DNA of 64,000 nucleotides from positions 62,001-126,000 of the forward strand of contig JAWGHR010000003.1 in assembly GCA_032560695.1 (NCBI GenBank), in the 5' to 3' direction. The position numbers and the translations under genes are program-made. Below, piece after piece: positions 52,939 to 61,251 of this stretch (position 1 is its first letter; every line of letters starts with the position of its first letter). Origin of the DNA: Peptoniphilus_A harei_B. Its GTDB lineage: Bacteria > Bacillota > Clostridia > Tissierellales > Peptoniphilaceae. The notes beneath the pieces are model-generated. The model saw only the letters and a program-made list of their open reading frames with translations, was not told where the DNA came from and did no database searches.

Positions 52939-53066
52939 TTACTAATTTCACAGATTGAAGTGCTGGTGTTTTAAGCTTGTTGTTGGGAAATCATTTTTAT
53001 TTCCTGTTTCATCCTATTTCTTATAAGTCTTCTGATTTTTCTATTAATTAAAAATTGTTTATACAA

Positions 53067-53098
53067 TAAAAGGGACCCAATATAAATCAGGTCCTCAA
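53067..53098 (-). terminator. probable terminator of msrAB
   Basis: Stem GGACC/GGTCC core (53072-53095) with a long A+T loop, followed on the - strand by TTTTATT. Moderate quality. Confidence 0.55.
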
Positions 53099-53124
53099 AT
53101 TTTATTTCTATTAAATTATAAATT

Positions 53125-54066
53125 TTATTTTACAAAAATCTTGTAGTCGGAGTAGCCTTCCTCATCCATGTCTTCATAGGGAATAAAATCTAGGGCTGCA
53201 CCGTTGATGCAATACCTAAGTCCACCCATGTCAGCTGGTCCATCGGGAAAGACGTGTCCAAGGTGGGAGTCTGATGACTTAGATCTCACTTCCGTCCTCA
53301 CCATCCCATAAGAAGTGTCAACCTCTTCATCAAGATAATTTGAGAGTATTGGTCTTGAGAAGGATGGCCATCCACAACCTGCATCAAACTTGTCTGACGA
53401 AACAAAGAGGGGCTTTCTTGAAAGCTTATCTACATAGATTCCCTTCCTATATTCATCGTTTAAGTCACTTGTGAAGGGCCTTTCTGTTCCAGACTTTGCC
53501 ATAACTTCATAGGAGAGATCATCTAGCTTTTCTCTCTTGCTCTTATTTAAAAATTCTCTTTCATCATCAATTATTGGGTCCTCTGCCAAACTCAAGTTGA
53601 CGTGGCAATAGCCCATAGGATTCTTGTCGAGGTAGTCTTGATGGTAGTCCTCTGCCTTTACAAAGTTTTTAAGAGGAGAGACTTCCACTGCCAGCTTGCC
53701 AAGTTTTTCTTCTTCATAAGCCACGAAGTCTCTGACAAGATCTTCTGACTCCTCATCGCCTTCTTCCCAATAAATTCCAGTCCTGTATTGTCTTCCAATG
53801 TCGTTACCTTGCCTGTTAATAGACTTGGGATCAATAATCCTGAAGTAGTGGAAGAGGATCTCTGTAAGAGAGATACGAGAGAATTCGTAATAAATTTTTA
53901 CTGTCTCTGCGTGGTCTGTCCTTGCCACAGATTCATAATTCGTTTCATCACTAAGTCCATTGGCATAACCAACTATTGTCTTCTTTATTCCATTTATTCT
54001 TTTGAAGTAGCCTTCAGTTCCCCAAAAGCATCCTCCTGCAAGATAAATAACTTTAATATTTTTCAT
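53125..54066 (-). CDS. msrAB: bifunctional methionine sulfoxide reductase MsrA-MsrB
   Basis: Repairs oxidised methionine: the MsrA domain (about 1-165) handles the S and MsrB (about 185-313) the R sulfoxide. MsrA nucleophile Cys13 is in AGGCFWGTE; MsrB carries AGCGWPSF, DSHLGHVF and the catalytic Cys286 in LRYCINGAAL. The two CxxC zinc pairs of many MsrB proteins are absent, as in other fused Gram-positive forms. ATG at 54066 has AGGTGAT before it; the frame from 54093 is an upstream extension. No signal peptide, so cytosolic. Confidence 0.95.
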   Translation of the reverse strand: MKNIKVIYLAGGCFWGTEGYFKRINGIKKTIVGYANGLSDETNYESVARTDHAETVKIYYEFSRISLTEILFHYFRIIDPKSINRQGNDIGRQYRTGIYWEEGDEESEDLVRDFVAYEEEKLGKLAVEVSPLKNFVKAEDYHQDYLDKNPMGYCHVNLSLAEDPIIDDEREFLNKSKREKLDDLSYEVMAKSGTERPFTSDLNDEYRKGIYVDKLSRKPLFVSSDKFDAGCGWPSFSRPILSNYLDEEVDTSYGMVRTEVRSKSSDSHLGHVFPDGPADMGGLRYCINGAALDFIPYEDMDEEGYSDYKIFVK

Positions 54067-54314
54067 ATTATCACCTAGCTTACATTTACCCAAAAATTAG
54101 CAAATAAATAGAAAGACTTCTTGAAGTCTCTTTTGGGAGAGGGGTTTATGCTTCAAATCTTTTTTACTTTCAAGGTCTTGCTTAGATTGTCCTATAAGCT
54201 TTTATAAGCAAAGTTAATAAATTTTATAATAAAATTTTTAGTTTCTAAACAATAATCTTTCGCATTTATTAAATAAGTTTAAATAAATGTTTTAAAATAA
54301 AAATCTTATGCTTG
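54067..54314. other. A+T-rich intergenic DNA with one hairpin
   Basis: No gene supported. A seven-base perfect inverted repeat AGACTTC-TT-GAAGTCT lies at 54114-54129, upstream of msrAB; it is followed by CTCTTTT on the + strand and could be a weak terminator or a leader hairpin. The rest is A+T-rich. Confidence 0.4.
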
Positions 54315-54351
54315 TTATACTAGTTTTATAAAATGATAATACAAATCATTT
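54315..54351 (+). promoter_or_regulatory. zinc-operon promoter with Zur-like operator
   Basis: Extended -10 TG-T-TATACT at 54313-54321. Directly after it is a perfect inverted repeat AAATGAT (54331-54337), seven-base spacer, ATCATTT (54345-54351), which covers the predicted start site. The shape and position fit a Fur-family repressor; the zinc genes downstream make Zur the best guess. Confidence 0.6.
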
Positions 54352-54453
54352 ACATGTTGTGAATATTTTGTAATCCTTCCATAGAATAAAACTCTTTACT
54401 AATTTCTTTAAATTCTTCACAAAATATTACACAACTTATATTAAGGAGGAATT

Positions 54454-55089
54454 ATGAATAAAAAATTTAGACTATCACTAGGCCTATTAGCCCTATCTGC
54501 AACTCTTCTTGTTGCTTGTAACAAAGAAGATACAAAGGAAGAGCCTGTGGAAAATAAGGCTAAGGTTGAACAAAATTTAGAAGCTAAGAATGAAGACAAG
54601 GCTGCAGATGAAGTTGCTCTTGCTGACTGGGACGGAGAATGGAATAACATCGCCAACTATCTTGATGATCCTGGTCTAAAGGGAGCTTACGAAGAAGTTG
54701 CCAAGAGAGACAATATTACTGAAGATCAAGCTAAAAAGAATTTTGCCGACCACGTTGCAGTTGACTTTGGAGCCCTAAAGGTTGATGGAGATAGCATAAC
54801 TTTCTTAACTGGACCTGAAGGAGACGAAATTGACAAGGCTGACTACAAACTTGTAGACAAACACCCAATGGAACACGGTGGAAAAACTCTTTATTGGTAC
54901 GAGTTTTCTTCTAATGGAAAATATCCAACAATTTTATTAATGCCAGTTCATGGCGAAGATCACATGCCACACTTCCACCTAAGAGTTGGTGCAAGTGCTG
55001 AAGAAATGTTAGCTAAAGATGACTGGTATCCAACCTTTGTTAGTCCAACAGTAACTATCGACCAAGTTTATGAAGAAGTTGCTGAATAA
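54454..55089 (+). CDS. zinT: ZinT-family zinc-binding lipoprotein
   Basis: Surface lipoprotein of 211 residues. Signal peptide with lipobox LVA-C at Cys22, an acidic linker (about 25-55), then the ZinT/YodA lipocalin-like domain beginning ADWDGEWNNIANYL. The conserved His-rich metal site HGEDHMPHFHLRVG lies near residues 165-180. ZinT collects zinc and passes it to ZnuA. AAGGAGG precedes the ATG. First gene of the zinc unit, separated from znuA by a hairpin that may reduce readthrough. Confidence 0.93.
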   Translation: MNKKFRLSLGLLALSATLLVACNKEDTKEEPVENKAKVEQNLEAKNEDKAADEVALADWDGEWNNIANYLDDPGLKGAYEEVAKRDNITEDQAKKNFADHVAVDFGALKVDGDSITFLTGPEGDEIDKADYKLVDKHPMEHGGKTLYWYEFSSNGKYPTILLMPVHGEDHMPHFHLRVGASAEEMLAKDDWYPTFVSPTVTIDQVYEEVAE

Positions 55090-55104
55090 TATTTCTATCT
55101 TTTC

Positions 55105-55138
55105 TATCCTCGATGTTTCATCGGGGATAAATTTTTTT
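55105..55138 (+). terminator. intra-operon terminator between zinT and znuA
   Basis: Eleven-base stem TATCCTCGATG/CATCGGGGATA (one G-T pair) with a three-base loop, followed by AATTTTTTT. No promoter is evident between it and znuA, so partial readthrough seems likely. Confidence 0.75.
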
Positions 55139-55155
55139 AAGAGAAAGGAGACTTT

Positions 55156-56451
55156 ATGTCAAAAATAATAAAAATTATGACTGTATTTCTCTTGGCTTTT
55201 TCTCTAGTTGCCTGTAAGTCAGAAAAAAATGCAGACGGAAAACCTGTGGTCTACACTTCCTTTTATCCTGTCTACAGCTTAACTAAAAGCGTAGTTGGCG
55301 ACACTGTGGACCTAAGGATCCTCATGCCAAAAAACCAGGATCCCCACCTCTGGGAACCTACCCCAAGAAGGATAAGGGACCTGTCAAATTCTGACCTTTT
55401 GATTATAAATGGAGCAAATATGGAACACTGGGCAGACTCAATTGCAAAGACTCTTCCCTCTTTGGATGTCCTGAACCTTGCCAGCGGCGTAAATTTAATT
55501 TCCTACAAGGGGGCTGCTGCCATTGGAGACTTCCAATATATGGTGGCTGGCGACTTTGACAAGAAAACCTACTCCTTTGACTTTGGCCACACCCACGAAG
55601 ACAACATGAGGATTGCCTTCCTCTATTGCGACAAGGACTACTCTGAAAAGGACCTTGTTAAGATGGGACGAAAAATCATGGAAGACCCTGGGGAAGATAT
55701 TCCACAAAAATCTTTAATTAAGGTTGAGGACAGGAAGACTTACAAGCTTGAGATGGGCCACGAGCATGGAGAAATTTATTACAAGCTTCCTAAGAAGGGA
55801 AGGTGGATTATGTTTAGCGACAGAATTTCCACAGACCTCCTTTCTTATAAGATGCTTGATGACCATGGCGACCCCATGAAGCTCCATGTCCTTCGTGATA
55901 CTTCAACTACTAGCGAGGACAAGATTACCTACGATCCTCACTCTTGGATGAGCATAAGAAATGCCAAGAGGTATGTAAATGATATTGAATACAAGATGTC
56001 AAAGCTTTATCCAGAAAACAAAAACCTCTACAGGAAGAATGCTTCCAAGACCTTGAGAAAGCTTACAGAGCTTGACTACAAGTACAGGGACCTCTTTAAG
56101 GAAACTGAGAGGAAGGAGTTTATTGTGAGTCACTTTGCCTTTGCCTACCTAGCCAAGGACTTTGACCTCATCCAATATCCTCTCCAAGGTCTCACAAGTA
56201 CAGATTCTCCAAGTATAAAGAAGATTACCAGAGCCATAGACGACGCAAGAGATAGGAATATCAACACAATTTTTTACGAATATGGGATGCCAAAAAATGG
56301 GGCAGACATAATTGCAGAAGAAATTGACGCTGACCTAAGGGGCCTAATATCCATGGAATACATTAACAGGGATATTGAAAAAGATATCGGAGAAGATTTT
56401 ATAGATATGATGGAATACAACTTGAAAAATATATACGAATCATTGAGGTGA
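55156..56451 (+). CDS. znuA: ZnuA/AdcA-like zinc-binding lipoprotein with large insert
   Basis: Cluster A-I metal-binding lipoprotein of a zinc ABC importer (431 residues; typical members are about 300). Lipobox LVA-C at Cys20. Zinc ligands by position: His64 (DPHLWEP), His262 (DPHSWMS), His326 (VSHFAFAY) and Glu375 (FYEYG). The gap between the first two ligands is 198 residues instead of the usual 75-100; the extra ~120 residues (about 118-252) are folded-looking sequence with His clusters GHTHEDN, GHEHGE and DDHGD rather than a simple His loop. AAAGGAGA lies upstream of the ATG. Works with ZnuC and ZnuB directly downstream. Confidence 0.9.
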   Translation: MSKIIKIMTVFLLAFSLVACKSEKNADGKPVVYTSFYPVYSLTKSVVGDTVDLRILMPKNQDPHLWEPTPRRIRDLSNSDLLIINGANMEHWADSIAKTLPSLDVLNLASGVNLISYKGAAAIGDFQYMVAGDFDKKTYSFDFGHTHEDNMRIAFLYCDKDYSEKDLVKMGRKIMEDPGEDIPQKSLIKVEDRKTYKLEMGHEHGEIYYKLPKKGRWIMFSDRISTDLLSYKMLDDHGDPMKLHVLRDTSTTSEDKITYDPHSWMSIRNAKRYVNDIEYKMSKLYPENKNLYRKNASKTLRKLTELDYKYRDLFKETERKEFIVSHFAFAYLAKDFDLIQYPLQGLTSTDSPSIKKITRAIDDARDRNINTIFYEYGMPKNGADIIAEEIDADLRGLISMEYINRDIEKDIGEDFIDMMEYNLKNIYESLR

Positions 56452-56454
56452 CTT

Positions 56455-57129
56455 ATGAAGGCTATTGAAATAAAAAATGCAAACTTTGCCTACGATAGAG
56501 ACCCTATCCTCAGGGACTTAAATCTGACCCTTATGAACAAGGAGAAAATAACTATAATTGGTGGCAATGGAGTTGGCAAGACAACTTTAATAAAAATAAT
56601 TATTGGAGAACTTAAACTAAAATCTGGCCAAATAAAAATTTTTGAAGAAGACTTAAATATTAATTCACTTAAAAAAATTGGCTACGTTCCCCAATCACAA
56701 AAGGAAAATTTATATACCTTCCCTATTTCTGTCAAGGAGCTTGTAACCCTACAACTCTATGAAAGTATGGGGATGATAAAAATTCCAAGAAAGATCCACT
56801 ATGAAAAATCAATGGAGCTTTTAAAGAAGATGAACCTTGAAAAATACGCAGATTATCCCCTAAGAGATCTGTCTGGTGGATTGAGACAAAGGGTTGTAAT
56901 CACAAGGGCCCTTATGAATAATCCAGAAATTTTAATTTTTGACGAGCCAACATCTGGTGTGGACGAAAATTCAAAGAGGCATTTCGCCAAAAGTCTTGAA
57001 GACTTAAACAAAAATTTTGACGTTTCCATAATTTTAATAACTCACGAGCTAGACTGGGTGAAAAATAATTTGCAAATGGATAAATTTTACGAACTAAAGA
57101 AGGGAGGTCTTGAACTTGTTACAGTATAG
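56455..57129 (+). CDS. znuC: zinc ABC importer ATPase
   Basis: ATPase of 224 residues with Walker A GGNGVGKTT, Q-loop VPQSQKEN, signature LSGGLRQR, Walker B ILIFDEPTSGVD and switch His in LITHELDW. The cytosolic partner of the ZnuB permease. It starts three bases after znuA and overlaps znuB. The D-loop and length are normal for metal importers of the ZnuC/AdcC group. Confidence 0.94.
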   Translation: MKAIEIKNANFAYDRDPILRDLNLTLMNKEKITIIGGNGVGKTTLIKIIIGELKLKSGQIKIFEEDLNINSLKKIGYVPQSQKENLYTFPISVKELVTLQLYESMGMIKIPRKIHYEKSMELLKKMNLEKYADYPLRDLSGGLRQRVVITRALMNNPEILIFDEPTSGVDENSKRHFAKSLEDLNKNFDVSIILITHELDWVKNNLQMDKFYELKKGGLELVTV

Positions 57130-57913
57130 CTTTATGATTAGGACCCTCTTGGTTTCCCTTATGATTTCTATAATCATTCCCTTAATTGGAATTGTCATAG
57201 TAAATCGTGGGACTTCTATGATGGGGGATGCCCTATCTCACGTTTCACTTGCCGGAGTTGCCCTTGGACTAATCCTTTCAATCAACCCCCTAATTGGTGC
57301 CATCTTTGCCTGTGTCATTGGAGCCTTCTCCATTGAAAAAATCAGGAAGAAGTTCCCCCAATTTGGAGACATGGCAACTGCCATAATAACCTCCATGGGT
57401 CTGGGACTTGCCGCCCTCTTGTCAGATTTTTCGCCAGGAGGAAGCAGCTTTGACGCCTATCTCTTTGGGAGTATTGCATCAGTATCAAGGGCTGACCTTA
57501 TAATAGTCCTAATAACCTTTATACTTGTTGTGGCAATATCATTAATTTACTATTTTGGTCTCCTCTCCATTGCAGTTGATCCCCAACTTGCAAAGATGAG
57601 CGGGGTCAATGTAAGAAGAATTAATTCAATATTCACACTTTTATCTGCCCTTACAATTGCCCTTTCAGCCAAAATAATTGGGGCCCTCATGGTAACATCA
57701 CTTATAGTTTTGCCTGTGGCATCATCCCTCTTAATAAGTAAATCCTACAAGGCAACCTTCCTTAATACTCTAGTTCTTGGAGTCCTTTACACCCTAAGTG
57801 GCGTCATCCTCTCCTACTACTTTGACCTAAAACCAGGTGGAGCAATAGTGGTTATTGCCTCCTTAGGCATGCTAGTATGCCTCTTGATTTCAAAATTAAA
57901 GATTAAAAAATAA
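57116..57913 (+). CDS. znuB: zinc ABC importer permease, TTG start
   Basis: Integral membrane permease of the ABC-3 family, about 265 residues with eight or so membrane segments. Family landmarks are RGTSMMGDALSHVSLAGVALG near the start and GALMVTSLIVLPVASSLLI near residue 200. No ATG lies at the right place: GGAGG (57103-57107) stands eight bases before TTG 57116, with a second TTG at 57110 too close to it; ATG 57134 would lack a site. The start lies inside the end of znuC. Confidence 0.92.
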   Translation: MLQYSFMIRTLLVSLMISIIIPLIGIVIVNRGTSMMGDALSHVSLAGVALGLILSINPLIGAIFACVIGAFSIEKIRKKFPQFGDMATAIITSMGLGLAALLSDFSPGGSSFDAYLFGSIASVSRADLIIVLITFILVVAISLIYYFGLLSIAVDPQLAKMSGVNVRRINSIFTLLSALTIALSAKIIGALMVTSLIVLPVASSLLISKSYKATFLNTLVLGVLYTLSGVILSYYFDLKPGGAIVVIASLGMLVCLLISKLKIKK

Positions 57914-57916
57914 GAG

Positions 57917-57946
57917 AGTCTGCAAGATAACTTGCAGATTTTTCTT
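57917..57946 (+). terminator. terminator of the zinc operon
   Basis: Eight-base stem TCTGCAAG/CTTGCAGA with ATAA loop and TTTTTC tail. Confidence 0.85.
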
Positions 57947-57995
57947 TGTTGCTTTTAAGTGTTATATCAAAAAAATTTAGTACAAAATTAAAACA

Positions 57996-58087
57996 TTGAC
58001 AGTGTATATTGTAAGATGTTAATTTATATTTATAAAAACGCTCTCATTATTCATTTATAGAGAAAGCAAACATTTTACTAATGAGGG
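57996..58087 (+). promoter_or_regulatory. promoter and 5'-UTR hairpin of the C69 dipeptidase gene
   Basis: TTGACA at 57996-58001, 17 bases, then TTAATT (58019-58024). In the leader, GCTCTCATTA (58040-58049) can pair with TAATGAGGGC (58079-58088), ten pairs with one G-T, placing a hairpin directly before AAGGAGG (58089-58096). Such a stem may protect the message or tune translation. Confidence 0.55.
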
Positions 58088-58100
58088 CAAGGAGGTAATT

Positions 58101-60104
58101 ATGAAAAATAGCAAGAAGAGATTATTGATTGCAGGTCTTGCGTCTAGCATGGTTTTATCCATGGCAGTACCAACCTTTGCCTGCACAGGTATCATTGTTG
58201 GTAAAGACCTAACTACTGATGGTTCTTTTATCTTTGGAAGGACTGAAGACTACGAAAGAAATAGGACTATGAGACTTGTAACTCACCCACGTGGAGAAAT
58301 CAAAAAAGGTGACAAGTTAGTTGACGTAAACAACGGTTTTACATACATACACAAGGAAGATTCATTGAAGTTTTTCTCAACTCCAGACTCTTCCAAGAAA
58401 GCTAAAGACATGGAACAAGGTGTCTACGATGCAGCTGGCTACAATGAAGCAGGCGTAGGTATATTCTGTACAGTTTCAGCTAGCCCATCAGACGAAGTCT
58501 TAAAGGCTGATCCTTTTGTAAAAGATGGTGTCAATGAAGCCAGCATGACTACTTTCTTACTTGCACACGCAAGATCAGCTAGGGGTGCCATTGAACTTTT
58601 AGCAAAAACTATTGACGAACAAGGTGCATCCATGGGTGACATTGTTGCCTTTGGCGACCAAGATGAAGTTTGGTACATGGAAATTTATACTGGCCACCAA
58701 TATGTTGCCATTAAGTATCCTGCCGACAAGTTTAGTATCTTCCCTAACGATTTTTGGCTAGGTGGAGTTGACCTTAAGGATAAGGAAAATGTAATTGCAT
58801 CTAAGGACATAGTTGAAGTTGCAAAGAAGGCAAAGACTTATAAGGAAACTGCTGATGGTCTTATGGACATGGCTGGATCCTATGGTCCTAAGGAAATTAG
58901 AGATACATCTCGTTCAAGAGTTTGGTCTGGTATCCACGACCTTGACCCTAACTCAAAGGTGCCTTACGATGCAGAAAGATTTGATTTGTTAAACGACCTA
59001 TCTGAAGGCAGTGAAAAAATAGACATCACTCATGCCCTAAATGTATTTAGAAATAGACTTGATGGAACTGAATTTACTCCATCAGACAACAAGGCTGAAA
59101 GAAAGGCAAACCCTAAGACTCACAAGAGACCAATTGGATCTATTAACACAATGCAGGCCCACATCTTCCAAATCAAGGAAGGTTATCCAAAGGAAGCTCC
59201 AGGTCTTATGTGGATGACTCTAGGAAGTCCACTTAACATTCCTTGGATTCCAATTTTCCCTGACATCAACGACTCTACAGCTGAAGCAAAAAATAATTCA
59301 CCAGTTTACGATGCAAACTCCTACTACTGGGTTGGCTCATCTGTTAATGATTTAGTTTCTGGAAACAGAGAAGCTCTTGGCGAATCAACAAGAAAAACTG
59401 TTACAGACTTTGAAGACAAAGTCATGAAAGACCTTCCTCAAGTTGAAAAGGAATGGATTGAACTTTATTCAAAGGACAAGGCAAAGGCAGCAGAATTCTC
59501 AACTGCTAAGACAATGGAATGGGAAAAAGAAGTCTTTGACCTAGAAAAGGGACTACAAAAGGAACTTTCACAAGTTTCTAAGGCTGACTTAATTGACCAC
59601 TGGGCAAGAAAACCTATTATTGATGCCATCAACAAGAAGTTAATGGTTGGAACAAGCGACCTCAAGTTCTCTCCAAATGAAAAAATCACTCGTGGTGAAT
59701 TCATCACTATTCTTGGAAGACTTGGCAAGGTTGACACAAATAAATACGCTGAAGTTAAGGACAAGAACATCGAAGCAGGCAAGTTCTACACAGAATACAT
59801 GAACTGGGCTGTGGAAAATAAACTTCTTCCAAAGACTTCAAAGGCACTTGCATCAGAAGTAATTACTCGTGAAGAAATGGCTCACATTTTAGCATCTTAT
59901 CTAAAACTAATGGGTGACGACATTTCAACTCAAAAACTTGTTGTCTTTGACGACGAAAAAGAAATTTCTGATTGGGCTTACGAAGACATTCAATTCCTAG
60001 CTAACAAGGGAATTTTAAGTGGAACATCAAACAACAAGTTCTCACCTAAGGCAAACTTAACAAGAGCAGAAGTAGCACAAATAATTTCAAAACTTGATAA
60101 GTAA
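58101..60104 (+). CDS. pepD: C69-family dipeptidase with SLH anchor
   Basis: Secreted N-terminal-nucleophile dipeptidase of 667 residues. The signal peptide ends VPTFA and the next residue is Cys28 of CTGIIVGKDLT, the C69 nucleophile, so signal cleavage itself exposes the active N-terminus. Catalytic domain about 28-490 (GRTEDYERNR, DAAGYNEAGVGIF, GSINTMQAHIFQ, WVGSSVND). The C-terminal ~170 residues carry SLH repeats (near 495-545, 555-605 and 615-667; FSPNEKITRGEFITIL, FSPKANLTRAEVAQII), which attach it to the wall. It would trim peptides outside the cell. Most C69 enzymes I know lack the SLH part. AAGGAGG precedes the ATG. Confidence 0.93.
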   Translation: MKNSKKRLLIAGLASSMVLSMAVPTFACTGIIVGKDLTTDGSFIFGRTEDYERNRTMRLVTHPRGEIKKGDKLVDVNNGFTYIHKEDSLKFFSTPDSSKKAKDMEQGVYDAAGYNEAGVGIFCTVSASPSDEVLKADPFVKDGVNEASMTTFLLAHARSARGAIELLAKTIDEQGASMGDIVAFGDQDEVWYMEIYTGHQYVAIKYPADKFSIFPNDFWLGGVDLKDKENVIASKDIVEVAKKAKTYKETADGLMDMAGSYGPKEIRDTSRSRVWSGIHDLDPNSKVPYDAERFDLLNDLSEGSEKIDITHALNVFRNRLDGTEFTPSDNKAERKANPKTHKRPIGSINTMQAHIFQIKEGYPKEAPGLMWMTLGSPLNIPWIPIFPDINDSTAEAKNNSPVYDANSYYWVGSSVNDLVSGNREALGESTRKTVTDFEDKVMKDLPQVEKEWIELYSKDKAKAAEFSTAKTMEWEKEVFDLEKGLQKELSQVSKADLIDHWARKPIIDAINKKLMVGTSDLKFSPNEKITRGEFITILGRLGKVDTNKYAEVKDKNIEAGKFYTEYMNWAVENKLLPKTSKALASEVITREEMAHILASYLKLMGDDISTQKLVVFDDEKEISDWAYEDIQFLANKGILSGTSNNKFSPKANLTRAEVAQIISKLDK

Positions 60105-60135
60105 GTTGCTTGATAAAAATTAAAAATACAAAGTA

Positions 60136-60172
60136 AAAATCCTAGGTGTAAAAACCTAGGATTATTTTTTAT
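60136..60172 (+). terminator. intrinsic terminator
   Basis: Ten-base perfect stem AATCCTAGGT/ACCTAGGATT (60138-60147, 60154-60163) followed by ATTTTTT. Confidence 0.88.
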
Positions 60173-60186
60173 TATAAAATTTTCTC

Positions 60187-61143
60187 TTAGAGTGAGAAGT
60201 CTATCTCTGGGCCTATTGGCACTATTTTATTTGGATTTATCAAGTCGTGGGACATGTAATAGTGGGTCTTGATGTGGTCTAAATCCACTGTCTCTGCCAC
60301 TCCCTCCATGTTGTAAATCTCCCTCGTGTATCTCCAAATATTTTCATAAGAAGTAAGGGGTCTTATGTTGCACTTGAAGTGACCAAAATAAACTGGGTCA
60401 AATCGAACTAGAGTGGTAAAAAGTCTTATGTCTGCTTCTGTAAACCTGTCGCCAACTAAAAACTTATTCTTTGATAAAATTTCTTCAATTTTATCTAGGG
60501 CATCAAATACATTTTTCACTTCTTCTTGGTAAACTTCTTGCTTTGTTGCAAAACCTGCCTTGTAAACTCCATTGTTGATCCTGTCATAGACAAATTCGTT
60601 TATCTCATCTATCTCATCTCTAAGGTCTTCTGGATAGAAGTCTCCCTCTTTTGCTCCCAAGTCATCAAAGGCGTGGTTGAAGATCCTAATTATTTCTGAG
60701 GATTCGTTGTTGACGATTTTTTCTTCCTTTGTGTCGTAGAGAACTGGCACAGTTACCCTGCCAGTGTAGTCTGGCTTTACATGTGTGTAAAGCTCATGAA
60801 GGCACTTAAAGCCATGAATCTTGTCCTCTGTTGCACCTGGATAGTCTCCAAAGGTCCAACCCTTGTCATACATTAGTGGACTTACAATTGAAAGACCAAC
60901 TATGTCTTCAAGTCCCTTGAGCTTCCTAACCATTAGGGTTCTTGCTGCCCAAGGACACGCCAATGAAACATAAAGGTGGTATCTTCCCTTTTCTGCTGGA
61001 TAAGCCTTCCTGTCCTCGTCGTCAATCTTTCCGTCCTTTGTTATCCAGTCCCTAAAGGAGGAATCCTTTCTAACAAACTTTCCTCCAGTTGATTCTGTGT
61101 CATACCACTGGTCAACCCATTTACCTTCTACTAATAATCCCAT
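60187..61143 (-). CDS. Xi-class glutathione transferase homologue (glutathionyl-hydroquinone reductase)
   Basis: Cytosolic protein of 318 residues matching the YqjG/EcfG-type Xi-class GST. The thioredoxin-like domain holds LACPWAART with catalytic Cys63 (CPWA is the class hallmark); the helical C-terminal domain contains FLVGDRFTEADIRLFTTLVRFDPVYF. These enzymes reduce glutathionyl- or other thiol-hydroquinones. An anaerobe of this type may use another thiol, so the substrate is open. ATG at 61143 has AAGGAG at good distance; the ATG two codons before sits on top of it. Confidence 0.9.
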   Translation of the reverse strand: MGLLVEGKWVDQWYDTESTGGKFVRKDSSFRDWITKDGKIDDEDRKAYPAEKGRYHLYVSLACPWAARTLMVRKLKGLEDIVGLSIVSPLMYDKGWTFGDYPGATEDKIHGFKCLHELYTHVKPDYTGRVTVPVLYDTKEEKIVNNESSEIIRIFNHAFDDLGAKEGDFYPEDLRDEIDEINEFVYDRINNGVYKAGFATKQEVYQEEVKNVFDALDKIEEILSKNKFLVGDRFTEADIRLFTTLVRFDPVYFGHFKCNIRPLTSYENIWRYTREIYNMEGVAETVDLDHIKTHYYMSHDLINPNKIVPIGPEIDFSL

Positions 61144-61212
61144 ATTCATCTCCTTTTCTTTCTCTAAATTTTTTTCTAACTATAATTAATTTTACCCCTG
61201 GGAAATTTTTGA

Positions 61213-61241
61213 AAACAAAAAAGGCGGCTCAAGCCACCTTC
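61213..61241 (-). terminator. intrinsic terminator of ftsH
   Basis: Stem AAGGTGGCT/AGCCGCCTT on the - strand (61240-61221; one mismatched pair) followed by TTTTTTG. Confidence 0.82.
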
Positions 61242-61251
61242 TTCATAATTC

